From the NCBI RefSeq assembly GCF_900101825.1, contig NZ_FNAG01000011.1, forward strand, positions 45,075-109,074: a DNA stretch of 64,000 nucleotides, written 5' to 3'. A program made the translations under genes and the position numbers. The notes below the pieces were generated by a model. The model made no database searches and had not been told where the DNA came from. It worked only from the letters and a program-made list of their open reading frames with translations. Origin of the DNA: Aquimonas voraii (lineage in GTDB: Bacteria > Pseudomonadota > Gammaproteobacteria > Xanthomonadales > Xanthomonadaceae). The number at the start of each line of letters is the position of its first letter. Positions within the stretch are counted from its first letter, which is position 1. Of this stretch, positions 8,438 through 15,842 are shown piece by piece.

Positions 8438-9072
8438 TCCCCCAGGTCTTTTGCGGACGGTTTGCGCCAGTGACGTTCTGTTGTGCGTTCGTGAAGCTTC
8501 GGTTTGACGACCTAGTGCGCGAGTATCTTGAGCTTCTTCGGAGGAACTTTCCTGAGGCGCGCGTCGATTTGCACAATGAGCCTTTAGAGGCGGTGCTACA
8601 GAGTTTTGAGCCGCTGGTTTCGCCAATGACTCGTGAACTGTTGGTTTCGACTGATTCGGATTGGACCGTGATCTTTGGGAGCAGCGTTGGGCTTTCTGAC
8701 TGTTTCACGGTCTCAGCGATGTGCGCGCGCTTTCTTTCTGTGGACGCTTTCGCAGTTGTTAATGCTCCGGATCGCATGGATCAAGTCCGAGATGGTGCCG
8801 TAAACGTCTATCGATCTATGCAGTTCCAGTACTACAGCGCGCGAGCAGAAGAGCCGACGCGGACGATTGTGTCTTCGAACGACGGTGGTCGCTGGGTGTT
8901 TATCGACCAAGGCACGCCCTTCGAGTTCGAGGATGCTGCGAAGTATTTGTCAAAGAGAGTTAGGGCTCGTATCGGTCCTCAAGATATCGAGGTCGCGTGC
9001 AATTACTTTGGTGTGAGTCTCGCTAAGGGAGATTATTTCGGATCTCGCAGTGCGATGGTTGCTCGTAATTAG
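8434..9072 (+). CDS. Probable immunity protein, third gene of the coupled set
   Basis: The protein has 212 residues from a GTG that again overlaps the previous stop. A later GTG at 8491 is an alternative start, since the first 19 residues look unlike a protein core. It is a soluble alpha/beta protein with no signal peptide. A segment with Asp-Gly-Gly-Arg-Trp-Val-Phe and then Gly-Thr-Pro-Phe-Glu-Phe-Glu near residues 150-170 is of a kind I associate with immunity-like genes next to Rhs and other polymorphic toxins; that is a memory of the family type, not a search result. It may belong to a different toxin tip than the one now on the Rhs gene, kept as protection against siblings. Confidence 0.55.
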   Translation: MIPQVFCGRFAPVTFCCAFVKLRFDDLVREYLELLRRNFPEARVDLHNEPLEAVLQSFEPLVSPMTRELLVSTDSDWTVIFGSSVGLSDCFTVSAMCARFLSVDAFAVVNAPDRMDQVRDGAVNVYRSMQFQYYSARAEEPTRTIVSSNDGGRWVFIDQGTPFEFEDAAKYLSKRVRARIGPQDIEVACNYFGVSLAKGDYFGSRSAMVARN

Positions 9073-9304
9073 CCAATTCCAAATGCACGGGTTATGGCTT
9101 ACAGTGAAGCGCAGCGGACGCTGGGCATCACTATCGCGTGACGTAGACGAATCTACGGGTTCATCGACTAGAAAGAGATTGATGGCAGCGAACTACCCGA
9201 GCATTTCGCGCGCAAGGCACTCAGTGAAAGCTGTCGGGATCGGTGGTGCAGCAGCTGTTGATGTTGCGTTGCCTTGAATAAGCCTGCGACATCAGGGTGC
9301 CACG
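9073..9304. pseudogene. Degraded cassette remnant
   Basis: No intact gene. One frame (9174 onward) reads Glu-Ile-Asp-Gly and resembles the Glu-Ile-Asp-Gly linker in the pretoxin part of the main Rhs protein, but it is interrupted by stops on both sides. It is best read as the eroded 3' end of an old toxin tip. Confidence 0.35.
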
Positions 9305-9779
9305 ATGAGTGGCGTGGTTGTGCCTGAGGATAAGCGCATGATCGAAGAAATCATCGAGTTTGCGATTAGGCCCGTTGTCGTCAGACTCAGTGAAGAAGCT
9401 TCCCAATCAATCAGCTTGAAGGTGGTCTTCATGGGCGCGGATCGGGTTGTGGCCAACGACCTGCTGCTAGAAGCTCCGATCAGTGGCGGCTCGATTGCTG
9501 CAAGTGGTGAAGTGAGGATCATCCTCAAAGATTCGGATTACCCTTGTGGTTTCATTGTCGAGGCAATCCTTGATGGTTTTTCTCCAGAGACAGGATTTTC
9601 GGGTTTCTCGATGCGCGGCAAATTAAAGGTGGAAGATGAGGTGCCGCGGGTGAAGTTGATCGCGTATTCCCATCGCTACAAAGTGCGGGAGTGGAGTCGA
9701 GATTTCCGCTTTAAGTGACTGTCTTGGGGCGATGATTTCAGTTCTCAACTGCAGGGTCCCAGCTGACTTAAGCCTGCGA
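9279..9779. repeat. Pair of 11-base direct repeats flanking an orphan cassette
   Basis: TAAGCCTGCGA occurs at 9279-9289 and again at 9769-9779, on either side of the 137-residue gene at 9305-9718. It may mark cassette boundaries. Confidence 0.4.
9305..9718 (+). CDS. Orphan cassette protein, unknown function (immunity candidate)
   Basis: The protein has 137 residues from an ATG with a weak CAGGGTG site upstream. It is rich in beta-forming segments with conserved-looking hydrophobic spacing and no signal peptide or membrane helix. I do not recognise the family. Its place in an Rhs island, lower GC than the Rhs core, and flanking short direct repeats suggest a leftover immunity gene whose toxin tip has been lost. 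Confidence 0.5.
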   Translation: MSGVVVPEDKRMIEEIIEFAIRPVVVRLSEEASQSISLKVVFMGADRVVANDLLLEAPISGGSIAASGEVRIILKDSDYPCGFIVEAILDGFSPETGFSGFSMRGKLKVEDEVPRVKLIAYSHRYKVREWSRDFRFK

Positions 9780-9873
9780 TCGGCGATCTCGCCAGGTCAA
9801 GATGCAAATGAATGCTGGTGCCCTCTTCTGGGGTGTCTGGGACGTCTCAGTTGGTTCCATTGAGGGTGCAGGA

Positions 9874-10110
9874 ATGAGGACTGTAAAATTGCTCTCGCAA
9901 GAGCACCAGTTCGCGCTTACTGAGGGCGGTGGCGGAGGTTTGTTTTTGGAGGTTCTTTGCGGTGGATTCGCAATGTATGAGCTTGAAATGAAGCTAAACG
10001 ACGAGGAAATCGAAAGGTTTCGCGCGGTCGGAGTAGATTTTCTGGCGAGCCTCGCGAACGAGATTAGGAGAAAATCGCCCGAGCTAGTGGCTAGATTGAA
10101 GGAAAGATAG
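9874..10110 (+). CDS. Orphan small protein, probable immunity type
   Basis: The protein has 78 residues. ATG 9874 is chosen because a GAGGG and a CAGGA lie just upstream; an in-frame ATG at 9802 has no such site. A beta-hairpin-like first half (Gly-Gly-Gly-Gly-Gly-Leu-Phe-Leu-Glu-Val-Leu-Cys-Gly-Gly) is followed by helices with Leu-Asn-Asp-Glu-Glu-Ile-Glu-Arg-Phe. Small single-domain proteins of this build are common as immunity or chaperone-like partners in Rhs loci. There is no adjacent intact toxin. Confidence 0.5.
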   Translation: MRTVKLLSQEHQFALTEGGGGGLFLEVLCGGFAMYELEMKLNDEEIERFRAVGVDFLASLANEIRRKSPELVARLKER

Positions 10111-10111
10111 G

Positions 10112-10417
10112 AAACGACAGCCTCCGCAGTTGACAGGGCTGCCTGTTCATTTGGCAAAGATTTCCGAGCATGGAAGTGATGATTTCCTGTATCTGTCCGA
10201 TGCGCTCTCCACCAGGAGCGGGTGCGATTCGAGTGGCGATTGACGAAGAACGATGGGTGGAGCTTTACAGATGCAGTGCGTTCTACTCGTATTGGTGAGG
10301 CTAGCGTGCTGGAGTGGCACAACAAAGAACTCTCCCAAGAGGAAGTCAGTCGTTGGCTGCAGCGCCAATCCAGCGATCACAGATAGGATCAGTGTCGGGC
10401 CGAGCATTTGGCCGCGA
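10112..10417 (+). pseudogene. Frameshifted remnants of one or more cassette genes
   Basis: Protein-like segments appear in three different frames with no intact gene. One frame has Gly-Leu-Pro-Val-His-Leu-Ala-Lys-Ile, which recalls the toxin tail's Gly-Leu-Pro-Thr-Thr. A second, from ATG 10200, has Ile-Asp-Glu-Glu-Arg-Trp-Val-Glu-Leu-Tyr. A third ends Trp-Leu-Gln-Arg-Gln-Ser-Ser at a TAG at 10384-10386. At least two frameshifts or deletions would be needed to join them. Confidence 0.45.
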
Positions 10418-10504
10418 CCGCTCTTTGACAACTTGCTCTGCCCCTCGCAATCGGCGTGATGCTGATTGCGAAGCCCGTTGGCCGCGTGTTCGCGCGCGAG
10501 CGGG
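10418..10504. repeat. Rhs-boundary sequence, copy B
   Basis: Related to 4146-4225: the same CCGCTCT-T-TGACAAC block (14 of 15 identical), then GCTGATT-G-CG-A-AGCC, then GGCCGC. It precedes the second Rhs fragment at a different point of the Rhs reading frame. Confidence 0.55.
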
Positions 10505-11391
10505 GCCGCCGGCATCATCACCCGCTTCGCCTACGACGCCCGCCACCGCGTCATCGCCATCGACCACCCGATCGGCGGCGACGAGGGCTTTGCCTACAAC
10601 GGCGAGGGCGAGCTGCGCGTGCACACCGACCGCGCCGGCCAGCGCATCGAGATCGAGCGCGACGGCCTGGGTCGCATCACCGAGCGCCGCTACGGCGCAG
10701 CCCAAAGCGGCGAGGTCAGCCGCGAGGCCTTTACGCTGGATGGCGACGGCCAGCCAACCACGCTGAGCCAGTACGGCGCCGCCGACGGCCCGCACCACGT
10801 GCAGCGCCGCTACGACGGCCAGGGCCGCCTGATCGAAGAAGACGACCGCTTCAACCAGCGCAGCACCTGGACCTACGACGAAGCCGGCAACCGCCTGAGC
10901 GTGACGGACCCGGCCGGCACCACCACCACCGCGCCGGATCGCCTCAACCGCATCGCCCGCCAGACCACGGCCGCGGGCAGCACGGAGCTCAGCTACAGCA
11001 GCGCCGGCCGCCTGCAACAGATCACCCACCCGAACGGCGCGCGCAGCGAAACCCGCTACGACGCCGCCGGCCGCATCGAGCGCATCACCCACCACCAGGG
11101 CAGCAGCGAAGTCGCGCGCTTCGAATACGCCTACGACGCGCGCGGCAACCGACGTGAAGAGCGCCGCATCGACGCCAGCGGCACCCAGCGCACGACCTAC
11201 GACTACGACAAAGACGACCGCCTCACCGGCACCACCGTCACCGCACCCGGCGGCAGCGTCACCGAGACGACCTACACGCTGGACCCAGTCGGCAACCGCA
11301 GGCAGGAAGTCGTACGCCGCAACGGCGCCACCGTCAGCGACATCGCCTACACCTACCAGGCCTACCAGCGCCTGACCGAAACCCGCGACAC
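10505..11391 (+). pseudogene. Displaced Rhs core fragment, near copy of 5348-6234
   Basis: About 890 bases repeat the YD-repeat core of the main Rhs gene and are mostly identical codon by codon. The clearest divergent patch is around 10690-10760 versus 5528-5600, where the encoded sequence after Glu-Arg-Arg-Tyr differs. Both ends are missing: there is no start region and no core-end or toxin tip. After 11391 the frame runs into unrelated sequence. Such fragments are typical leftovers of recombination at rhs loci and can serve as donors for gene conversion. Confidence 0.75.
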
Positions 11392-11563
11392 AGCAGAGGC
11401 CAGTCCTACTTCGCTGATTCCGGCCGGGCGAGCCTGCACTCGAGCAGCCCCCCCTCGCAAGGGCGGCCTTCCGTCGTGGCGGTGGCGGGCGTTCTGCTTG
11501 CCGCTCGCTGATCGATCCACGGTTTCAGGGAGACCGATGCCGGCGCCCAACACGGCCGCTGCG

Positions 11564-13108
11564 TCAGGCCCCCGCCCGCAGATGCCGCGCCTGCCGTTTC
11601 GGCGTCGCCCCGGCCTTCGGCGCGTCGCGCTGCCGCGGCTGCGGTGCCGGGCTGTCGGCGGGTTCGAAGTCGAAGCGGGAGCGGCCGCCAGCGGCGCGGT
11701 AGTCGTCAATCAGGGCGCAGTCGATTGCGTCGCCTGGTGTGTCACCTCGCGCCTGCAGGTGTTCACGCAGCAGTAGAACAAGTCGCTCATGGGCGATCGC
11801 ATGTGTCTGGCCGATGCGTGCGTAGAGCCCGTCGCTGAACGCGAGGAAGTGGGCGAAGGGCGACTCGTCCAGCAGCAGGCCCAGCGTGCGCGGGAAGCGG
11901 CCGGAGTTGGCGACCAGGTCCCAGTAGCGGGCGAAGCGCGACAGTCGTTGCAGGGTGGCGAAGTCGAGCTCGCGGGTGGAGAGGATGTTGTAGGGCGGGT
12001 CGGGGTTGAAGCGCAGGTCGAACTCGGCGGTGTGGCGGGCGATCGGCGCGCCGCGCAGGCGTTTCAGTATTCCGAACTGGATCTCGTGCGGGGCCAGCCG
12101 CACCAGACGGTCGAAGCCGGCGGCGAAGCTGGCCATGTCCTCGCCGGGCAGGCCTGCGATCAGGTCGACATGCAGGTGCGCGCGGCTGTGCTCGCGCAGC
12201 CAGCGCAGGTTGGCCTCGGCGGCAGCGTCGTTCTGCTTGCGCGACACGCGCGCCTGCACCTCGGGGTTGAAGCTCTGGATGCCGATCTCGAACTGCAGGC
12301 TGCCGGGCGGGAAGCGCGCGATCATCGCCTTCAGGCGTTCGGGCAGGTGGTCAGGGATCAGCTCGAAATGCACGAACAGCGGGTCGTCCGGTGCGGCTTC
12401 GAGCTTGTCCAGAAAGAACTGCAGGATCGCCAGCGAGGTGTCGACCTTGAGGTTGAAGGTGCGGTCGACGAACTTGAACTGGCGCGCGCCGCGGGCGTAC
12501 AGGGTTTCCAGCTCGGCGAGGAAAGCGGGCAGTGGAAACGGCCACGCGGTCTTGTCGAGCGCTGACAGGCAGAACTCGCACTTGAAGGGGCAGCCGCGCG
12601 AGGCTTCGACGTAGAGGTGCCGACCCTTCAGGTCTTCATCACTGTATTCGGCGTAGGGCAGGGCCAGCTGGGCCAGCGGTGGCTGCGCGCCGGGAATGCG
12701 CTTGGCGGCGGGCGGCGTGCCGGCGAGCAGGGCGCGCGCGAGCTCGGCAAAGCTGAGGTCGCCCCAGCCGGTGATGACGTAGTCGGCCAGCGCGCAGATG
12801 CGCTGTTGATCGGTCTCGTGGCTCACTTCGGGGCCGCCGAGCACGATCGTCACCTCAGGCGCGACCACGCGCAGCTGGGCGACCACTCGCGTGGTTTCCT
12901 CGACGTTCCAGATGTAAACGCCGAGGCCGAGGATGCGCGGCGATTCGGCCAGCAGCTTCTCGACGATTTCCTCGGTCTTTTGACCGATCACGAACTCGCG
13001 GATGACCGAGTGCTCGCGCAGCTCGCCAAGGTTGGCGCGCAGGCAGCGCAGACCCATCGAGGCATGGGCGTAGCGGGCGTTGAGGGTGGCAAGGACGATG
13101 GCAGGCAT
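11564..13108 (-). CDS. B12-binding domain radical SAM protein
   Basis: The protein has 514 residues from ATG 13108; upstream in-frame codons look non-coding. Residues 1 to about 130 form a cobalamin-binding-like Rossmann domain (Leu-Gly-Leu-Gly-Val-Tyr-Ile-Trp-Asn; Leu-Gly-Gly-Pro-Glu-Val-Ser). The radical SAM cluster motif Cys-Xaa3-Cys-Xaa2-Cys is at 173, 177 and 180, in Ser-Arg-Gly-Cys-Pro-Phe-Lys-Cys-Glu-Phe-Cys. The middle is an Elp3-like TIM barrel with Phe-Glu-Ile-Gly-Ile-Gln-Ser-Phe. The C-terminus has the DUF4080-like extension. Substrates of this subfamily are not known. It is a single gene, ending close to the Rhs remnant. Confidence 0.8.
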   Translation of the reverse strand: MPAIVLATLNARYAHASMGLRCLRANLGELREHSVIREFVIGQKTEEIVEKLLAESPRILGLGVYIWNVEETTRVVAQLRVVAPEVTIVLGGPEVSHETDQQRICALADYVITGWGDLSFAELARALLAGTPPAAKRIPGAQPPLAQLALPYAEYSDEDLKGRHLYVEASRGCPFKCEFCLSALDKTAWPFPLPAFLAELETLYARGARQFKFVDRTFNLKVDTSLAILQFFLDKLEAAPDDPLFVHFELIPDHLPERLKAMIARFPPGSLQFEIGIQSFNPEVQARVSRKQNDAAAEANLRWLREHSRAHLHVDLIAGLPGEDMASFAAGFDRLVRLAPHEIQFGILKRLRGAPIARHTAEFDLRFNPDPPYNILSTRELDFATLQRLSRFARYWDLVANSGRFPRTLGLLLDESPFAHFLAFSDGLYARIGQTHAIAHERLVLLLREHLQARGDTPGDAIDCALIDDYRAAGGRSRFDFEPADSPAPQPRQRDAPKAGATPKRQARHLRAGA

Positions 13109-13256
13109 CCGTACAGGGTACGGGCTGCGGTGGGGTTGGCGGAAATCGCAGGTCTGCGAGTTGACCCGGAATCCCGAACCGCAGGCGTGGTGCGAAACCG
13201 GGAGCTCGCCCCGGGTGGTCGGACGCTCGGGTGTGTGGCGAGCCCCGGATGCCACG

Positions 13257-13373
13257 GTGGGCCAGGGCCCACCCTATGAGTCCGCGAAGCGTGATCGGGT
13301 GACCAACGCCCGCTTCGTCGGGGCTCAACGCGCTCTCATTCCTCGCGCTGGATAGGGTGGGCCCCGGCCCACC
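13257..13373. repeat. Inverted pair of REP-like palindromes (REPIN-like)
   Basis: Two units with perfect 8-base arms, GGTGGGCC and GGCCCACC, lie at 13257-13274 (loop AG) and 13356-13373 (loop CC). Their flanks (ATAGG next to the arm) show that they face each other, as in REP doublets mobilised by RAYT transposases. No RAYT gene is in the window. Confidence 0.65.
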
Positions 13374-13398
13374 ATGAGCACGACACCGCCTCACCCCA

Positions 13399-13422
13399 CG
13401 TCTCGCTCTGCAGAGCGAGACG
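13399..13422. terminator. 24-base perfect palindrome at the end of the lipid operon
   Basis: CGTCTCGCTCTG is followed directly by its reverse complement. It lies 29 bases past the stop of the last operon gene. There is no T-run, so it may act as an RNA-stabilising or weak terminating hairpin. Confidence 0.4.
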
Positions 13423-13451
13423 AACACATCGAGCGCAGTCCGCCGATCGCC

Positions 13452-14483
13452 TCAGCGCTTCTGGAAGCGGTAATGCGCGACCAGCCACTCGTTGCCGCCG
13501 GCGTAGCCGAACAGCTCGGCGCAGGCCATCCAGAACATGCGCCAGCGCTGCGCCCAGACCTTCGCCTCGGCCTTGCCGTAGACGTCCTCGAACAGGCGCA
13601 GGATCTCGTCGGCATGGCGGTCCTGGTTCTCCAGCCAGTGGTTGCTGGTGCGCTCGTAGTGGGTGCCCGACAGGCGCCACTGTTCCTCCAGCCGCAGGTG
13701 CTCCTGGAAGTGCAGGAAGGTGTCGGCCGCCGGCATCAGGCCGCCGGTGAAGAAGTAGCGGCCCATCCAGTTGTCTTCGCCCTCGGTCTCGAAGGGATAC
13801 ATCAGCTCGCGGTGGCAGAAGATGTGGCAGAACAGCTTGCCGCCCGGGTCCAACCAGCCGCTGATGCGCTCGAACAGCACGCGGTAATTGCGCACGTGTT
13901 CGAACATCTCGACCGAGACCACGCGGTCGAAGCGGCGGTCGCCCAAGTCGAGCACATTGACGTCGCGGGTCAGGATCTCGACGTTGGTGAGGCCGCGCTT
14001 GGCGCACTGGCCGAGGATGTGCTCGCGCTGGCTGGCCGAGTTCGACACGCCCAGGATGCGCGCGTTCGGAAAGCGCTCGGCCATCCACAGAGTCAGAGAG
14101 CCCCAGCCGCAGCCGAGTTCGAGGATGCGCATGCCGTCGGCAAGTTCGGCGCGCTCGCCGTACAGCGCCAGCATCGCTTCTTCAGCCTGGTCCAAGGTCT
14201 CCCGGCCACTCGGGTAGTAGCAGCTGCTGTATTTCAGTCGCTTGCCGAGGCAAAGCTCGAAGAAGCGCGCCGGCACTTCGTAGTGCTGGCGGTTGGCGGC
14301 ATCGGTCTCGATCGCCAAGGGGCTCTCGCGCAGGCCGTCCAGCAGTTCGCGGAAGCGCGTCCACGCGGCGACCGCGTCGCCCGCGTGTTCCTCGCGCAGG
14401 CGCTGCGCGCACAGGCGGCGGATGCCGAGTCGGGTCAGGGCATCGGGCACCAGCCCGCGTTCGCACAGGTCGATCAGGCTCAT
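13452..14483 (-). CDS. SAM-dependent methyltransferase, CFA-synthase-like
   Basis: The protein has 343 residues and belongs to the cyclopropane-fatty-acid-synthase/coclaurine N-methyltransferase-like group. The SAM site Leu-Glu-Leu-Gly-Cys-Gly-Trp-Gly-Ser is at residues 121-129, with Tyr-Ser-Ser-Cys-Tyr-Tyr at 85-90 where CFA synthases have Tyr-Ser-Cys-Gly-Tyr. A Met-Phe-Glu-His-Val motif is present. It lacks the N-terminal lipid-binding domain of E. coli Cfa and so is shorter. It is the last gene of a seven-gene minus-strand operon, 36 bases after the DUF1295 gene. It most likely transfers a methyl or methylene group to an unsaturated lipid; the exact substrate is unknown. Confidence 0.75.
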   Translation of the reverse strand: MSLIDLCERGLVPDALTRLGIRRLCAQRLREEHAGDAVAAWTRFRELLDGLRESPLAIETDAANRQHYEVPARFFELCLGKRLKYSSCYYPSGRETLDQAEEAMLALYGERAELADGMRILELGCGWGSLTLWMAERFPNARILGVSNSASQREHILGQCAKRGLTNVEILTRDVNVLDLGDRRFDRVVSVEMFEHVRNYRVLFERISGWLDPGGKLFCHIFCHRELMYPFETEGEDNWMGRYFFTGGLMPAADTFLHFQEHLRLEEQWRLSGTHYERTSNHWLENQDRHADEILRLFEDVYGKAEAKVWAQRWRMFWMACAELFGYAGGNEWLVAHYRFQKR

Positions 14484-14519
14484 CGGGCGTCGGCTCTCGG
14501 GAAGAAGAAGGAAAGGGCG

Positions 14520-15314
14520 TCAGGCGCGCGGGCGACGCGGCGGCCAGAGGAAGAACATGCTGACTTCCTGCTGGTAGCGGCGGTAGTCCTCGCCGCGCGA
14601 ACGCAGGGCCTGTTGCTCGGTGTACGGAATGCCCGTCACCCAGAGCAGCGAAACCAGCATCGCGATCGGGCCGATCAGGCTCAGCCACCAAAGCGGCGAA
14701 TCCCAGGCCAGCAGCACGTAGGCGAACCAGTGCAGCCACTCGAAGAAGTAGTTCGGGTGCCGCGACCAGTTCCAGAGGCCGACGCGGCAGGTCTTGCCGC
14801 GATTGCCGGGGCAGCGGCGGAACTTGGCGAGCTGCATGTCGGCCAGACTCTCGCCGGCCAGGCTGCCGGCCCAGACCAGCACGCCGAGCAGCATGCTGAG
14901 GCTCAGGCCCGTGTGCGGATTGGTGGCCACCGCCAGGAAGGGCAGCGAGAACAGCACCACCAGCAGTGCCTGGGCCATGAAAAAGCCGAAGAATTTGCCC
15001 TGGTGCCCCTGCCAGTGCTCGCGCAGGGCGGCGTAGCGGCCATCTTCGGCTTCGTGCAGCACCCGGGCCAGCAGATGAAGGGCCAAGCGCACGCCCCAGA
15101 TGCCGCCGAGCATGGCGATCAGCAGCCGCGGCAGGCCAGCGCCCGGGCCGAAGCTGCCGTAGAGCAGGGCGGCGACCGCGAGCAGGGCGGCCCAGGCGAC
15201 GTCGACATAGCCGGCATTGCGGGTGCGGATCTGCAGCAGCCAGACGGCGCTCATGCCGACGACCGCTGCGCCCCCCACGACGGCGACCAGAAGCTCGGGC
15301 GAGAAGTTGGACAC
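14520..15314 (-). CDS. DUF1295 membrane protein (steroid 5-alpha-reductase-like)
   Basis: The protein has 264 residues with a GTG start placed directly after the DUF2878 stop. It has several membrane helices. The C-terminal half has Arg-His-Pro-Asn-Tyr-Phe-Phe-Glu-Trp near residues 186-194 and a Gly-Glu-Asp-Tyr-Arg-Arg-Tyr near the end, the hallmarks of the DUF1295/5-alpha-reductase/isoprenylcysteine-methyltransferase fold. Relatives reduce conjugated double bonds with NADPH or methylate lipids. In this operon a role on fatty acyl chains is a reasonable inference. Confidence 0.75.
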   Translation of the reverse strand: MSNFSPELLVAVVGGAAVVGMSAVWLLQIRTRNAGYVDVAWAALLAVAALLYGSFGPGAGLPRLLIAMLGGIWGVRLALHLLARVLHEAEDGRYAALREHWQGHQGKFFGFFMAQALLVVLFSLPFLAVATNPHTGLSLSMLLGVLVWAGSLAGESLADMQLAKFRRCPGNRGKTCRVGLWNWSRHPNYFFEWLHWFAYVLLAWDSPLWWLSLIGPIAMLVSLLWVTGIPYTEQQALRSRGEDYRRYQQEVSMFFLWPPRRPRA

Positions 15315-15842
15315 TCAGACCGCCCTCGGTTCGCGTTTCAGCCGCTCGGCCAGCGCGAGCAGGGAGGGCGTGAGCACCGCCCAGACGGCGCCGATGACCG
15401 CGAGGCTCAGCAGGGCGCTGCCATTCAGATCGACGGCATGCCAGACGTGCGCGGCCACCCAGTAGGCGAGGGGGCCGCCGATCAGGCCGAGCAGCACGGC
15501 CAGCACGGGCCGACGCTTGAGTGCATCCATCGAGTGGTTCAGGGTGAGAGCGAAAGCCACCCACAGGGCGACGATCCAGATCGGGGCCGCAGACTCCCAG
15601 GGCACGGGCGTCTCGAACACCAGCAGGCCGCCCAGCACGAGGGCGGTGTCGACCAGGAAACCGGCGACCGCGGCGATGGCCATGAGCTTCAGATCCGCGC
15701 GCGGCGCCGGTGACAGCGGGACCTGCCAGGCGGCGAACAGGGCTGCCGCGACCGGACCTGCCCACCACAGACCCTGTGCCGCGCCGCCGACGGTCACCAT
15801 CCAGACCAGCTGGAAGCAGACGAGGTTGGCCAGCAGCTTCAT
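15315..15842 (-). CDS. DUF2878 inner-membrane protein
   Basis: The protein has 175 residues. Its ATG overlaps the stop of the CFA-like gene (ATGA), so it is translationally coupled. It has about five to six hydrophobic helices, short loops and no signal peptide. DUF2878 proteins are repeatedly encoded beside CFA-synthase-like, DUF1365 and FAD oxidoreductase genes in gammaproteobacteria, but have no known activity. Confidence 0.7.
   Translation of the reverse strand: MKLLANLVCFQLVWMVTVGGAAQGLWWAGPVAAALFAAWQVPLSPAPRADLKLMAIAAVAGFLVDTALVLGGLLVFETPVPWESAAPIWIVALWVAFALTLNHSMDALKRRPVLAVLLGLIGGPLAYWVAAHVWHAVDLNGSALLSLAVIGAVWAVLTPSLLALAERLKREPRAV

Noticed and set aside
4146..11391. Rhs island as an IS element, prophage or integrative element
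   Set aside because: No transposase, integrase, phage gene or long terminal repeat was found. The shared border sequence alone is not enough.
13080..13355. 91-codon plus-strand frame across the REP doublet
   Set aside because: It is made largely of REP sequence and the antisense start of the radical SAM gene.
13374..15713. 779-codon open frame on the plus strand opposite the lipid operon
   Set aside because: It is antisense to three recognisable genes, its translation is Ala/Gln/Arg-rich low-complexity, and it has no ribosome binding site. Long antisense frames are common in high-GC DNA.
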